Assembly: GCA_023105745.1 (NCBI GenBank)
Contig: JALGQZ010000009.1
Coordinates: forward strand, 6,116,937-6,180,936
Reading direction: 5' to 3'
Length of the DNA stretch: 64,000 nt
Origin: Austropuccinia psidii
Lineage: Eukaryota > Basidiomycota > Pucciniomycetes > Pucciniales > Sphaerophragmiaceae
Shown here: piece after piece, positions 1-12,435 of the stretch
How the letters are laid out: each line of letters begins with the position of its first letter
Numbering within the stretch: the first letter of the stretch is position 1
Position numbers and translations under genes: made by a program
Notes under the pieces: generated by a model
Database searches by the model: none
Told to the model about the DNA's origin: nothing
The model's input: the letters and a program-made list of their open reading frames with translations, nothing else

Positions 1-1060
1 GAACTAATGGCATCATAACCCAAATGAGGCTGTTCCTCTTGAGTATTTTTATTGCAATTGACAAGGGTTCCTGAGAGTTTTTGAGGTTCAAGAAAAGGAA
101 TTTTTCAAATCTGAATAGCGCTTTTGATATCAGTCTTTTGATTTTGAATTTCACTAGGTGATAGAAAGCCTGGGTCTTGACCAAGGGTTGAAATGGCTAA
201 AAAATCATAAGAGATTTCATCTCGATTCTTGAATAATGATGGTGGATTTCGACGCCAGCCCAATAATATCAATTTTGGGAAAACCTGATGGACTTTAGAA
301 ACAGTGAAGATTTGATAAAAAAGTATTCTCAATTAATTTGAAACATTCTTACATACCATGATTAATCGAATGGACTACACACATTGTTCTTTCCTTGTTT
401 TAAAAAATCCAAATTCCAGTTTTTTGTCCTGGTTGACAGGAACTTCAAAAGAGTTAACAATTTCTAATTTCCACCAGTTTGAGTTCTGATAAAAGCACCA
501 TAAACTGTAGCAAGGTTTGAAATAAATTACCCAATAATATACTTGCAGCGATGCAAGATAAAGTATGAAGGAAACTGACTGTTTGAAATATAAATTGGAG
601 CTGGGATTTCATCTTAATTCCATTGCCTTTGAAGTTCAGTGGATTGTTTAATTAGACGTAGAAAATCGGATTCAAGTTTAGGTTTTTTTTGAAGATTCTT
701 TTTATTTTGTTTGAGTGTCTTGTTTTCTAGTTTCTAAATTTCAATTTTTGTCCTTAAATTAGTCTGATAAAAAGAAATGCATATTATTTTGAAAAATAAG
801 GAAAGACTTCAGGTTAATTAAAAACATACAAACACTAGTTCTATAGCATTTTATCATTTTCATTAGATTTTCATTTCTCTCCCAGAGTCCTTCTGAACAT
901 TGTAAAAGATTTTTAGGAGTTAAAATAATAGTAGTATTAGTAGAAGTAGGAGTAGTGTTTTTGTCAATTGTTACAGCTGAAACACCTCTGATCAATGGAA
1001 ATTCGGACTGAAAGGATTTCAAAGAACGGAATTTAAGGTCAGAAATAGAGTGGAATGTTA
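1..1060 (-). other. Possible decayed multi-exon gene remnant, function unknown
   Basis: The minus strand holds open stretches at 759-1022 and 105-332, and a coherent reading through roughly 356-480 broken by one stop. A plausible short intron (GTATGT donor at 356, AAAG acceptor near 293, 64 nt) would join that reading to the 105-332 stretch. I recognise no domain or motif. The composition is less repetitive than the DNA to the right, so this may be the tail of a host gene or a transposase fragment that starts outside the window. It could also be chance open reading in AT-rich DNA. Confidence 0.2.
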
Positions 1061-1200
1061 GAGTTTTTTCTAAAAGAATCAGTTTTTATAAGCAGCTACA
1101 AATCCTAATGTAGTGATAAATAATGATCCATATGCATAACACAGATGAAGAATAATGCAAAATAAAAAAATATAAAGAAGAAGGACTAAAAATGAATGAT

Positions 1201-1400
1201 TAAGTATTACAAAATTAATAAATTTATCAATCAAAAACGGTAAGTATTAAAAATTAAAAATTATTTAAATATTAAATAAATAATAAGCTTATCATCGAAA
1301 AAAAGTAAGTATTAAAAATTGAAATTTATTTAAATATTAAATAAATAATATATTTATCATGAAAAAGATCTACTAAAGGTAGATATTAAAAATGAGAAAT
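1201..1400. repeat. Short tandem repeat, unit about 65 bp
   Basis: The phrase TAAGTATTAAAAATT recurs at about 1241 and 1306, with diverged copies at 1201 and 1378. Each is followed by TATTTAAATATTAAATAAATAA and then a TTTATCAT-like stretch. This gives about two good copies and two partial ones. There is no coding potential. Confidence 0.6.
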
Positions 1401-1882
1401 TGAGTTGATAATGAATGAGTAATAAATAAAAGAATCACAGCTTAAATTAATAAAAAATTGTAATAATTAAATGAGACAAAGGAATAATTAGCAATGAAAC
1501 CTCATAAGTACATGAATCATAGATAAATAATATATTATAAAAAATTAAAAAAGAATATTAAATAATGAAAGCTGACAATAAATAATAAAAATGAATCATA
1601 AGAATAAAAAAACATAAATCACTAAATATGAATCATAGAAAATGAATTATAAAAAATTAAAAACCAAAAAACATAAGTAATTCATAAGGTATAAACACTA
1701 TCAAATTTACCATAAACAATTATATACAAAGGTGAATCAACAATCAATAAATTAAAAAATTAAAGAATAAAGTAAAATAATAATAACTAAATAACTAGTC
1801 ACTCATAGAAATTATGAATTAATTTATAAAATCTCAATGAATGAAACATAAATATTCAAAAATGGCTAATGAACAATAAAAA

Positions 1883-2070
<188 letters not shown>

Positions 2071-2214
2071 GAATTAAAATTGCATCATAAATAATAAAAA
2101 TTAAGGATTAAATGAATAATGAATCAATAATCAAAATTAAAATGAAAAAAATGAAAAATAAACACAGAAGCAATAATAAAAATAATAGAAATAATCAAAA
2201 TAATAAAATTACCA

Positions 2215-2860
2215 AATTCAAGATTAAATTACTTATTTCCATTAATTTGAATCAATTTTGAGAAATAATATGAATCAAATTAATTCAGATTAAATATATT
2301 TTCATTCATTTCATTTTATTTAATTAATATTAATTATAATCAATTACTATTGATTTTAATTAATCAAGATTTTATATAATAAATCACTATTGATTTCAAT
2401 TAATTAAGTCTGATTATAATCAATTAATATTGATATGAATAAATTAAGTTTTATTTTGATCAATAATTATTGATTATAATTAGTTAACACTGATTATAAT
2501 GAATTATCCTTTGTTTGAATTGTTATTGATTATCATTTTAGAAAATTGATTTTAAGAATTGAAAATGAGTTATAACTATTCTTCATTGATAAAAATCAAT
2601 GTCAATTATTGTTTATTAATTTTGATCAGTTTCAAGATAATATAATTGAATTTCAAATAATCCTAATTAATTTGAATTTTTTTTTACTTGATCTGCATTA
2701 TATTTAATACTATTTCATTCATGTTACTTTTTAATTAGTTTTTATCAATTTTAAGCAATTTGAATACCTTTTCCTTTGTAATTTGATTTCTTCAATTTTT
2801 ATAACTTTTCAATAAAAATTTGAAAAGAATAATAATTAATACTCACTTAAGAAATTACAA
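2215..2860. repeat. AT-rich quasi-repeat stretch
   Basis: Degenerate, partly self-complementary runs built from TTGATT, TTAATTAA and ATAATCAATTA blocks. No open reading frame of note. The texture matches 4370-5135 and 7947-8380, so these may be one satellite-like AT tract broken up by insertions. Confidence 0.5.
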
Positions 2861-3082
2861 ATGAATCATAGTAGGAGTTCCTTTTTGATTCACGCATATC
2901 AGTGACATTTCTACATTATTTGCAATTCTGACTTTTATTCTTGACCTTTTCAATCCTCAAAAGCTATAACACATATGAGCACTAAACATTTTCTCAAATA
3001 ATAATAATAAACCAAATAGCAGTATGGTTTTGATTTCTAGGTAAAATAATAAGAAGCTATAGACAAATAAGCTTCAGTCATA

Positions 3083-4185
3083 TCAATTACTACTCTCTCC
3101 CAAATGAAAATCTTTATCAGTAACATTTTTGAGCTTTCCCAATCCCTTTTTATACTTTTTATCAGCCAAATCCAATTTATTTGCAATGTGGCATGATAAT
3201 TCTAGCCTAGTATTGTTTTCAAATCCATTTTCCACAACAGTCCTTAATGTTTGGTGTCCATGCTCCCTTGGTTTCCAAATTATTTCATAAACCCCATGTG
3301 CTTTTGAGAAATCTATTCCACATTTTCAGCTTGGAAAGACAAAAGACCCTCCTTTAACCTCATGTGCTTCTTTTTTTGACAAAATTAAACTTTTCTAATT
3401 TTACTGGCATCCATATTCCATAGGAATAATTTGAGAAATCTTCATCCTTGTGAGAATTGTTATGAAAGTCCCCAAAGGTAAAAGTAATATTGGTTGAAAA
3501 TTGATGAGACTTGATGAACTCTGGATATGTCATTTCTCCAAAGCTACTAGCCCCAGTAGATTCCAATTGTCTATGGGATTCTTCAAAAGCCTTGTTTGCA
3601 ATTAATTGAAATATGTTGCTCAAAAATAAATCTATATATTTTACCTCCTCATTCATTTCAGTATATTTGACTCTATTCTCTGGGACTTTGAGGTCAATTT
3701 TGATGGGTTTTTATCTTCCAAATGCCTCTTTGTCTTGAGATTTCCTCCATCCATCAGCTATCATTTTACCACCTTGAGCTCCATGACCAGCTATATTCCC
3801 ATACACACTAGAGGCCTTCTTCAGCCAATGAGCCACCTATTGAAAATCTTCAATCAAGTCCAAATTTAATTCATCTTCAAAGGAGGTGAATCTAACAATG
3901 GCCACAATCTGTGGTTTCATGGAAGAGTGAACAAAAATATAACTATTTCCACAGAAAAGTTTGAAATTATGAAAAGCTAATTGATTTTCACTAGTAAGAA
4001 AATAATTGCTAAAAATTATTGGTATTTTAAGATCTCTGACTTCATGGTAGTAATACTCTTTTCTATTTGAAATAACATTATCAATAACATTGGCTCTGTT
4101 TTTCTTCTTTCTTTGTCGATATTTCAATTTTTTTTTGAATTAAGTGATTATTTCTATGTGATCCAGAATTATTTCTATTATCCAT
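3083..4185 (-). pseudogene. TET/JBP-like 2OG-Fe(II) oxygenase relic
   Basis: Read on the minus strand from an ATG at 4185 to a stop at 3083, about 367 codons give a continuous protein once a frameshift near 4130 and four in-frame stops are allowed for. The stops are at about 3838, 3704, 3360 and 3326. Open pieces lie at 3837-4127 and 3360-3656. An HxD iron-ligand motif (HKD) is at about 3444-3452. A second histidine motif (HGHQT) at about 3249-3263 is followed by an arginine (TRLEL), the order expected of Tet-like 2OG-Fe(II) dioxygenases. That family is multicopy in rusts and other basidiomycetes and often travels with transposons. Intact members are predicted to oxidise methylated bases. The stops make this copy non-functional. 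The family call rests on motif order and recalled similarity, not on a search. Confidence 0.6.
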
Positions 4186-4369
4186 TGAAATTATTAATTA
4201 TTTTATGATATAGAATAATTTGAATGTTTTAATAACTACTTGAATGATAGTGTGAATCATCTTTGGGCTAGCAGAAAAAGCCTCTATTTATATTGAAAAG
4301 TAAGTTCCTTTGGAATTGATGAAAAACACTTATTATTTTCATGAAAAAATGTGTTTTCATCAACCAGCC

Positions 4370-5135
4370 CTAATTTGAATTAAATTCATTGCAATTATTT
4401 TGAATGACTTTGGATTAATATGAAATAATTTTAGCTGAGTTAATTCAAATCAATTGATTTTTAATTAATGCAGATTCAATTGAATTTGAATTAAGTTAAT
4501 TTAACTCAATAAATTAATCTTAATCAATTCAATTCAAAATACATAAATTTGAATTAATTCAAATTAAACAAATTTTAGTTAATTGAATTCAAACTGTATA
4601 TATTGGAATCAATTAAATTAAAATTAAATATACTTTAATTAATTAAATGAAAATTTAATCAAGCTTAACAAATTCAAATCAATCCAAATTAATTAATGTT
4701 GAATTAATTTTTATTGAATTAACACAACTGATTTTTATTTGAATTAATTCACTTAAAATTAATTTGAATCAATTTAATCAGTTCAATTAAAGTTAAACTG
4801 AATTAATCCAATTCCATTGAAATTAAATTTAATTAATTCAGTTCAATTGTAATTAAGCTGAATTAATTCAATTCAAATCAAATTTAATTTAAGTAATTCG
4901 ATCCTATTCATATTCAATTGAATTGAAATGAGTTTAATTTGGCTCCATTGAAATTCATTTGAATTAATTCAATTCAAATCATACAAATTTAGAATAATTA
5001 ATTTCTGTCAATTAAATCAATATTAAAGAAATTTTTATTAATTGAAAACAAATTAGAAAAACTTGAATCAATTCAGTTCAAATTAGATAAATTGGAGTTA
5101 ATTCAACTCAAATTAAATATACTTGAACTGATTCA
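4370..5135. repeat. AT-rich quasi-palindromic repeat tract
   Basis: Long degenerate repetition of AATTAATTCAATTCAAATTAA-like phrases in both orientations. It runs up to the target duplication of the hAT element and resumes in kind beyond it at 7947. No gene is seen. Confidence 0.6.
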
Positions 5136-5143
5136 ATGAGAAT

Positions 5144-7938
5144 TAAGCCAGGTCCCTGTGTATTTTTCCACGTACAAAGACCTCCCTGATCCCTAACCCT
5201 GCCTAATCCTGGGCATTAAGTCCCAGATTTTTCTGTCCCGCCCAACTCCCTGGGATTCTCTAGGATCAACCATGACCACTGATTTAAAATCCTCTTTTTA
5301 TAAAACCCTTCCCCCAACATTTATTTTTTTTATTTCCTCTCAATTTATTTGATCTCCTTCTTTTTTCTTTCATCTCAATTGCTTCAATTTCCTATTTTTT
5401 TCTTTCCTCTCAATAGCTTTGATGTCCTGTTTTTTTCTTTCCTCTCAATCACTTCAATCTCCTATTTGTTTGACACAATGCCCTTCTCCATTTCTAATCT
5501 TTGCTTTTTATGAAACTCTTCCCCCAACCACCATTTTTGTTGTTTCACCTCAATCATTTTGATCTCTTACTTTAACATTTCTCTCATTTTTCAATGTCTT
5601 CAGCACCTACCCCTAGCAATACTTAACTCACAACCTTACCATCAACTGCAGACCCAACCCATACCCAGAAAAGATCATGGGTTTGGGTTTATTTTTATGA
5701 CAGAGATGAACAATAAATACAATTTCAATTCATCAACTGATTAGGAAAAACTTGCAACAAATTCCTGAAGAAATACTGAGCTGGTAGCACAGAAGGAATG
5801 AGCCAGCACTTGCACCTCTTGCATTGCATAGCCAATTCCAAATCAATCTCTTCCCCCCTTGTAGGACATAACACAATGGATCAGTATGTCCACAATCTTC
5901 ATCCTAAAAGGTGAGTCCCCCTTTTAACCACTACGTTAATCTTTTTCCAATGCTAACTACTATTGGCTATGAAACAGGTGTTATCACCTTCATCTTTGAA
6001 GATGGCATTAGTTTACTTTATCTGTGATGCCGATTTACCCTTGTCCATTACTGAATCACCTGCCTTCCAAGCCCTTTTGGAGCTATGTTATTCTGCAGTT
6101 ACCAACATTTTAGTCTGTTGAGTCAGCTTAACCACTCACTTAACAAACATTTATTTTTACCATCAATAATTCATTTTCAATTACCTCTTAAGAAATGAGC
6201 TTGAGGTTTTGTTTACAACAGATGCCTGGACCAGTCCAAAAATTACTGCATACTTGGCTGTCACCACCTACTACATTGATACTGACTTCAAGCTCACATC
6301 CATTATTATAGGCCTTGCTGAGATATAAGGTATGTGTCCCTCCAATGGCCTTTTATTCAAAAGCTCTTTTGATCCCCTTTTCTGCATCACATGTAATTAC
6401 TCAGGAGCATCCCTTGCTACTCAATTCCTCACAATAATACTTTGCTACAATCTTTAACAGAAGATTATCTGTATTACAACCTGCCCTAAATTCTGTGCCA
6501 AGGATCATATGGCTGGGTGCATGGCCCATACCATCCACCTGGCTGCATGTGATGGCCCTAAAGCCCTTGGCAGCTAACCCCCCAATACAAATAATCAGGT
6601 GGACATCAACAATGACAATTCAATTTCAATTTCCAACCTTGTTTACCCACCATATGGCCTCACTTTACAGTACAGCTCAATAATGGGTAAGATCAGTTTC
6701 CTGGCATCATACCTACGCCACAGCCTCCAAAGGCACAAGACATTTATCACAACTGTGAATCTTGTCTACAATTCTGACAAACCAACCAATGCAAACATAT
6801 TAATTTCTCAAGTCTCAACCAGATGGAACTCAACTTACAAGATGCTAAATAGCACGTTGGTTTTGAAGGATGCCTACAATCACTTTTGCACCCCTGACTC
6901 ATTGGCTTAATTTTGACTATCAACCCTTGAATGGCAGAAGGCTGAAGTGATGGTTCACTTCTTGAATCCCCTCTATAAAGCAACCCTACTTATATGTGGG
7001 TCTTCTTACCCAAAAATAAGTCAATTGTTACCAATATATATATTTCTCATTGAAGATATCAGGCAGGTAAGCCATTTTCTATTTTTTATATCAGACCAAT
7101 TGCCAACTAATAGTGATCTATTAGTAATCCGAGCAATATGATGTCTCTCCCATTGAACCAGCTTGTCATGCAATGATACAAAAAATATCAAAATACATTA
7201 CACTCCTCCTTATAAAGAGGCCAGTGATATGTGCATCCATACTTTATCCAAGACTGAAGCTCACTTTTTTCCTAACTCACAAGTCAACACTTTGTGAACT
7301 CAGGACATCATCAGCCCACCTGGCCAAAATGTTTGATGATGAATGCACGAAGTTTTTCACCGCTCACAATCAGGAACAACATGAGATGGTTGATGAGAGG
7401 TCAACCTGTTTATTGGACAAGATTTACCCATCTGCAAGCCTTGAAGGCATTATCTTGGAATTGGAACTGCAAAGGAATCTTGCCCAACCTCCAGAACCAA
7501 AAGATACCAATATACTCTTATTCTGGAATTCCTGAGGTAAATTAATCCCCACCTTGGTTCTGATGGCTTGCAATTATCTAGCCATAACTGCTACCAGTGC
7601 ACCATAAGAGAGTGTTTTCTCAGGTGGTAGAAGGATCTTGTCTTATCAACGTGCTTCACTCACCCCTTTTCACCTCAAGAAGTTGGCATGTGTAAAGGAT
7701 TGAGCATGCAAATTTGGCTTACTTTACAATGAAATTTAGACTTTTCTTTTGTTTTCTTTGCTCTTATGTACAATTGGCTCATGTAATCCATGCTCTGATT
7801 AACAAATGCTACCTTGGGATCCCAAGGTCATCCCGTGCCCAATCCCTATCAGGCTTAAGAAAAATAATCACAAAAAGTGGTACCCAAACCCTGATCTGTG
7901 GGAAATCCGTAAAACTTTGGGAACAGGGACCTGGCTTC
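5144..7938 (+). mobile_element. hAT DNA transposon, complete ends, inactive
   Basis: The ends are inverted repeats: TAAGCCAGGTCCCTGT at the left and ACAGGGACCTGGCTTC at the right. An identical 8-bp target duplication ATGAGAAT flanks them (5136-5143 and 7939-7946). Eight base pairs is the hallmark of hAT elements. The element is about 2.8 kb and carries one degraded transposase on the plus strand. It sits inside an AT-rich quasi-repeat tract that continues on both sides. Confidence 0.88.
5876..7703 (+). pseudogene. hAT transposase relic
   Basis: Broken reading frames follow the order of a hAT transposase. A stretch from about 6190 reads like the start of the catalytic domain (TDAW then ITAYLAV), followed by a MAHTIHLAA block near 6510-6560. 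The middle of the domain contains STRWNSTY at about 6815-6840. The C-terminal dimerisation region is near 7565-7703, with a motif ending in SGGRRILSYQRASLTP and LACVKD before the TGA at 7701. A GTATGT...CAG intron fits at 6330-6404 and joins EI(stop)G to ASLATQF. Several stops and frame changes make it dead. The start at 5876 (ATGGATCAGTATG) is a guess. Its position between the hAT ends supports the call. Confidence 0.75.
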
Positions 7939-7946
7939 ATGAGAAT

Positions 7947-9189
7947 AAACTCAAGTTGAATCAATTCAGATTAATTTTAATTAATATTAAATAGCTAATG
8001 CTAATCAATTTTATTAATTTCAATTAGCTGGAAATAACTGTTATGAAGATTGATTGATTTCAAATAATTTCAATTAAGTTCAATTTGTTGTAATTCAATT
8101 TAAATTTCCATCAATTATAATTAATTTGAAATAATTGTTATTGAGTTTTATTTATTTCAAATAATTTATGGTAATTCAATTTCAATTTTAATGAATTTTA
8201 ATTAATTTTTACTAAATTTAACAAATGCTCCTCAATTTTATTAATTTAAATTAGCTGGAAATAATTTTTATTAAGTTTGATTGATTTCAAATAATTTCAT
8301 TTTATTGTAATTCATTTTAATTGATTCCAATCAATTCTGAATAATCATAATTAATTTGGGTTATTAGTAAACCCACATAAGCAATTTGAAAAAAGCATGT
8401 AAGCCCTTATGTGTATTTGCCATAAATTGGTAAAATTATGTGATTATTTAGTAAAAAAAATAAGGGGTGTTTTTTAATTAAAGTTTAGCTAAAAAATACC
8501 TGTATTGGGAGAAGCCCAATTTATGGCATAAATGCCATTATCAATGTCATAAATTCCATAAATTCCACAAATGAAATTTTCATGACATTGTTTATTCCAT
8601 TTATGGCACTTTTAATTCTATAATTGGCATTTTCATATCATTATTGATGTCATAAATATACTATTAATACCATTTATTGCATGTTTATGCTGTGGTTGAT
8701 GCCATAAATGGAATTTTTCAATCCTTTTAATTAATGAATTATTTTTATAAATCATTTTTACAACCAAAATTAGAAATTTATGGTTTCAAATTTTTATATG
8801 GAGGTTGAAAAATTCAAATGTATCCTTTTCTTATTTTTTTTTCAAATTTTTTTGTTACCATTTTGTGGTCAAAAAATTTGAATTCAAAGACAAATTTTTT
8901 GAATAGCCATGCATTTATTTTAAATTTCTCTTTACTAAGTTAAATTATTAGAATAATTTAAAATTAATACAAAAAAAATTAAATTTCTTTTAAGAAAATC
9001 AAATTGAAAGAATTAATAAAAATAGAAATTTTAAATTTTTTTAATTTTCTATTTAAATCAAATTTTTTTACAATATTTAAATTAAAATTATTATTTTTTT
9101 TAAATTTTGATTGATTTAATTTTTTTAATAATTAAATTTAAATAAAAAAATTTAATTAAAAATAAAAAAAACTTTTTTTTTAAAATTAT
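7947..9189. repeat. AT-rich spacer, no gene seen
   Basis: The first 430 bp continue the AATTAATTTCAATT quasi-repeat that the hAT element interrupted. From about 8500 there are several short ATAAATGCCAT/CATTTATGGCA-type inverted phrases, then nearly pure A/T sequence up to the Harbinger target site. I see no coding potential. Confidence 0.6.
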
Positions 9190-9372
9190 TAAGGCCCAGT
9201 TTATGATCAGGGTTTTAGAAAAATTTACAAGACATTTTGAGTTATGTTTCACTTTATATTTTAATTGAAAATTAAACAAATTTTGTGATCAAAATTTTTC
9301 CATTTATTTTTCAAAATCTTTTGCGTTTATGTTTTTCTGATAAAACAAAATTCATCTTGGTAGCTTTTCAAA

Positions 9373-9929
9373 ATGGATGATCCTACACTCATACAAATCA
9401 TTTCTCTTTTTAGACTCTTTTGGGCATTCCATTTATCATGCTACATCCACTTAAGCCATCATCATTGTCAGGAAATACAACATGGGGAGCCCTTTGATCC
9501 ATGGAGCAAAAAGTCATTATACAACAAAGCAAGGCTGATAGTGCTATTCCAAATGGGACACAACAAATGTTTTACCCTAGTCCATTCAATATTCATGGAA
9601 ATCTCAAATGGAAGCCAAGAAGACATTCAAAGCTTAACGATAGAGGAGAAAGTTGGGGTTACACTCTATCAATTGGGCCATGGGAGCTCATATGAAACAA
9701 TGGGGCACTTATTCAACATTGTAAATGCAATAGCTTACAGGGTATTGCAAGAGGTAGTTCACAAAATCTTATTACACTTGCATGATTTGACTATAAGGTA
9801 AGATTTGAGTCTAATGCCATGGTTCACAATTAGACTTCCAGATGTGAATAACAATGCTTAGTGGAATGTTATTAGAGATTCTTTAAAGTGCAAACAAGGA
9901 CTTACAAACATAATTGGTGCCATAGATGG
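9373..9929 (+). pseudogene. Harbinger-1 transposase, N-terminal part
   Basis: An open frame of 142 codons runs from ATG 9373. It includes a helical region (TIEEKVGVTLYQLGHGSSYETMG) typical of the N-terminal DNA-binding part of Harbinger nucleases. A 36-nt GTAAGA...TTAG interval at 9798-9833 looks like a short intron and restores the frame as TIR then LPDV. Beyond one stop the frame continues to GAIDG, the motif holding the first catalytic aspartate. There it is cut by retrotransposon A-prime, and the protein resumes at 40409 as DGTHI. The short intron may be a deletion-damaged one. Confidence 0.7.
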
Positions 9930-11353
9930 TGTCAAGCTGAGTCTATGATAAAGGTATATAATAGTATTTACAGGCTTTAACTATGACTGTGACATGGTGA
10001 AAATAGTTTTAAAAAGAGTTTGATTTATAATAATAAATGATTAAATTAAGATATTAAGGGCTTTACTATAATAATATAGTGGTGGTGAGCACTGTTGAAA
10101 GCCCTGGGTGCAGTCTTACCAGTTGGATTACTCTAATAAGAACTACAATACTTAAGTTTAAAGTATAACCTGTTTGTTTTCCAAGATTATAGCTGTTTTT
10201 GACAGTTTTATTCCATAGTAATTCAAGAGCAGGATGAGGAAACCTTTTCTGGCTGTTAAAAGGCCCCTTTTTATCCTAAAATGGGGTCAACAGGCTTCTA
10301 GACCTTTCCATGTAGATGAAGTGAAGATTTTTTACTCCCAAGTACTGGTTTATGGCTTTCCCAAGGCATTTATGGCCTGTATTGGGCTCAGATGTGGTTT
10401 TGAAACCACATCTGGGCAGTTTTCACCAATACAGGGTGAAAATTTTCATCTGAGGAACATATAGCCCTCTTCTGATGTGTATGACGTGTAGAATGCTGTA
10501 CAGAACCTGTATGGGACCCCAGTATTAAATGAATTATGAGTTATTGAAGTGTAAACATGCTTCTTTGTCTATTTGACACCTCATAATAATATTTATGGGA
10601 GAATATCCCACAGTAAGACTGTATTGGTCTAATTGTGGGATTTCGAGCTTAAAACTGCCATGCCTTTGTCAGTTTTTAAGATATGAAGCTAAAAGGTTGT
10701 TAATTTTGTAACCCTGGATGTGCTCTACACAAAGGTACCTTATTTGATATGGTTATCATTAAGTATGGCAAAGTTATGCCATGTACAAGATTTTTTGTAC
10801 ATATATATGTTTTGCTTAAAAACTGTATAGAGCTTGTTTGCCCCATGAATTTTGTTCTAGATGAGATATGGGGAAATAGATGACACCATCAGATAGTCCT
10901 GATTATTCCCTTCCCAAAAAGACCCACTTTAGGTATCTCACGCTGAAACTGTAGAAGTTAGATGAGAGGTGAATATTTTAATCACCCTCATTTGACCTTA
11001 TTTTGGTCATAACTTCTGTAATTCTGGTGCTAGTACCATTGGATAGCCCTGACTTAATGCTTCATTTTGAATACCCATTTGATGGGGTTAATCCTCCCCC
11101 TCTGTATTTCAGATGAGAGGTGAAAATTAAGGTTTATGCTCAGCAACAAGTTTGAGGAGGAATAAATTTGTTATTCTTTGTCCTATGATGATGGGACTTA
11201 TATATTTGTAAAGGGGTGATTTTCCTCTTTCTTTTGATATCTTTTGAGCTGATTTGGCTCAATTCCATATTTTGGTGGTATCTTGGCTATACCATTGATT
11301 TATGGTTTTTTGGCCTTCATTCTTCTGCTCTGGTTTTGAGTGACAGGCTGACA
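9930..11353 (-). repeat. 3' LTR of A-prime
   Basis: This 1424-bp LTR is the reverse complement of the family-A LTRs at 17352, 27340 and 44909. It keeps the inner palindrome CAGATGTGGTTT/AAACCACATCTG (about 10391-10416) and the TATA-like ATAAAAAG upstream of the presumed start. Just inside it at 11354-11365 lies TACCCTCCCTCT, the reverse complement of the polypurine tract. Confidence 0.9.
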
Positions 11354-11394
11354 TACCCTCCCTCTAAAAAAACTCATCATGGATGAGACTGTTC

Positions 11395-12435
11395 AGTCCC
11401 CCTAGAGGCTTCAAATCTTCTTGAGTAAAGGTTCCCATCTAGTATGGCATCTTCTTCCAACCATTTGTCTTTATCAGCTGTCTGGTTCTTGAAAATGAAT
11501 AAGTATTGTCTTTGGTCTTTACCATTAATTCTGACTTCCTGGCCTTGATGATTTTTCTTACTGGCCCAGGGGAGTCTTCCATTTCCACTATTTCTGGTGG
11601 TGTTGGGTCTTTCTTCCTGGAGGGGAATTTATCCTCCTCTGTCTGGAAGTATGGCTTGACTAAACTCACTGGAACAACTGGGTGTTTCCTAGAAAATTCT
11701 TCTGTGAGTTTGACTTCCACTTCATTTTTCCCTATCGATTTAATGATATTGAAGGGCCCTACAAATGAGTCTCTCATTTTTGTGGGTCCTTTGAGATTAT
11801 TAAAGTTCAGTGTAGACACTAACACTTGGTCCCCTTCTTTGAAGTCAGGTTCCATGTGTGATTTGTCCCACCTCTGCTTATTATATTCTTTTGCCTCAGC
11901 TATGGATTTGGCAGCTGTGTCACAAGCCCTCTTCCACATTTCATGGAAATCTTTGGCTGTGGGGTGGATGGTCAGAATATTTTTCTTCAAGTGATACACA
12001 GGAAATAGGGGATTCCACCCTTTCTCTACCAGTGCAGGTGTTTTTCCTGTGGTATAGTGCTGACTTGTATTATAAGCCAGCTGGACTGCTGGTAGGAGGG
12101 TAACCCAGTCATGGGTGTATCCTTTATGGTCCTTGTATTCCATGCCATAGGCACAGAATCTTCTAAGAATTTCCTCCATTGTCTGGATCATCCTTTCAGC
12201 TAATCCATCTGTTTTTGGATGGTAAGCTTTGGAAAATGCAAGCTTGGTTCCAAGTATTTCATACAAGTTTGTCCAAAATTCAGATGTGAACTTTGGGTCC
12301 CTATCACTAATGATAATTTTTGGGACTCCACAGGTAGATATTATGTTATTCCAAAATAACAGAGCAGTATCCATGGCTGTGTCCTCCTTGTGACATGGTA
12401 GGCACCTCATACTCTTGCTGAACCCATCAACTATG
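11395..12435 (-). pseudogene. pol: A-prime integrase core and C-terminal end
   Basis: On the minus strand 324 codons are open from 12410 to 11439, and the reading extends upstream to the element-B junction at 12435. It holds the second catalytic aspartate motif ISDRDPKF and the DGLAERMIQ glutamate motif of a DDE integrase, then the C-terminal region with [17 protein letters not shown] and [12 protein letters not shown]. Near the end it shifts frame relative to the other copy at 26163-27315, so the last chromodomain-like segment is garbled. The first half of the integrase lies across the inserted element, beginning at 33536. Confidence 0.85.

Noticed and set aside
10234..10464. ORF of 76 codons in the family-A LTR, repeated at 39276 and antisense at 45816
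   Set aside because: It lies inside LTR sequence across the palindrome, with no domain. Openness in several copies follows from their shared origin.
11506..11994. Plus-strand ORF of 162 codons
   Set aside because: It is antisense to the A-prime integrase and recurs antisense to the same gene in the nested copy (27167-26697), so it is a shadow of integrase codon use.
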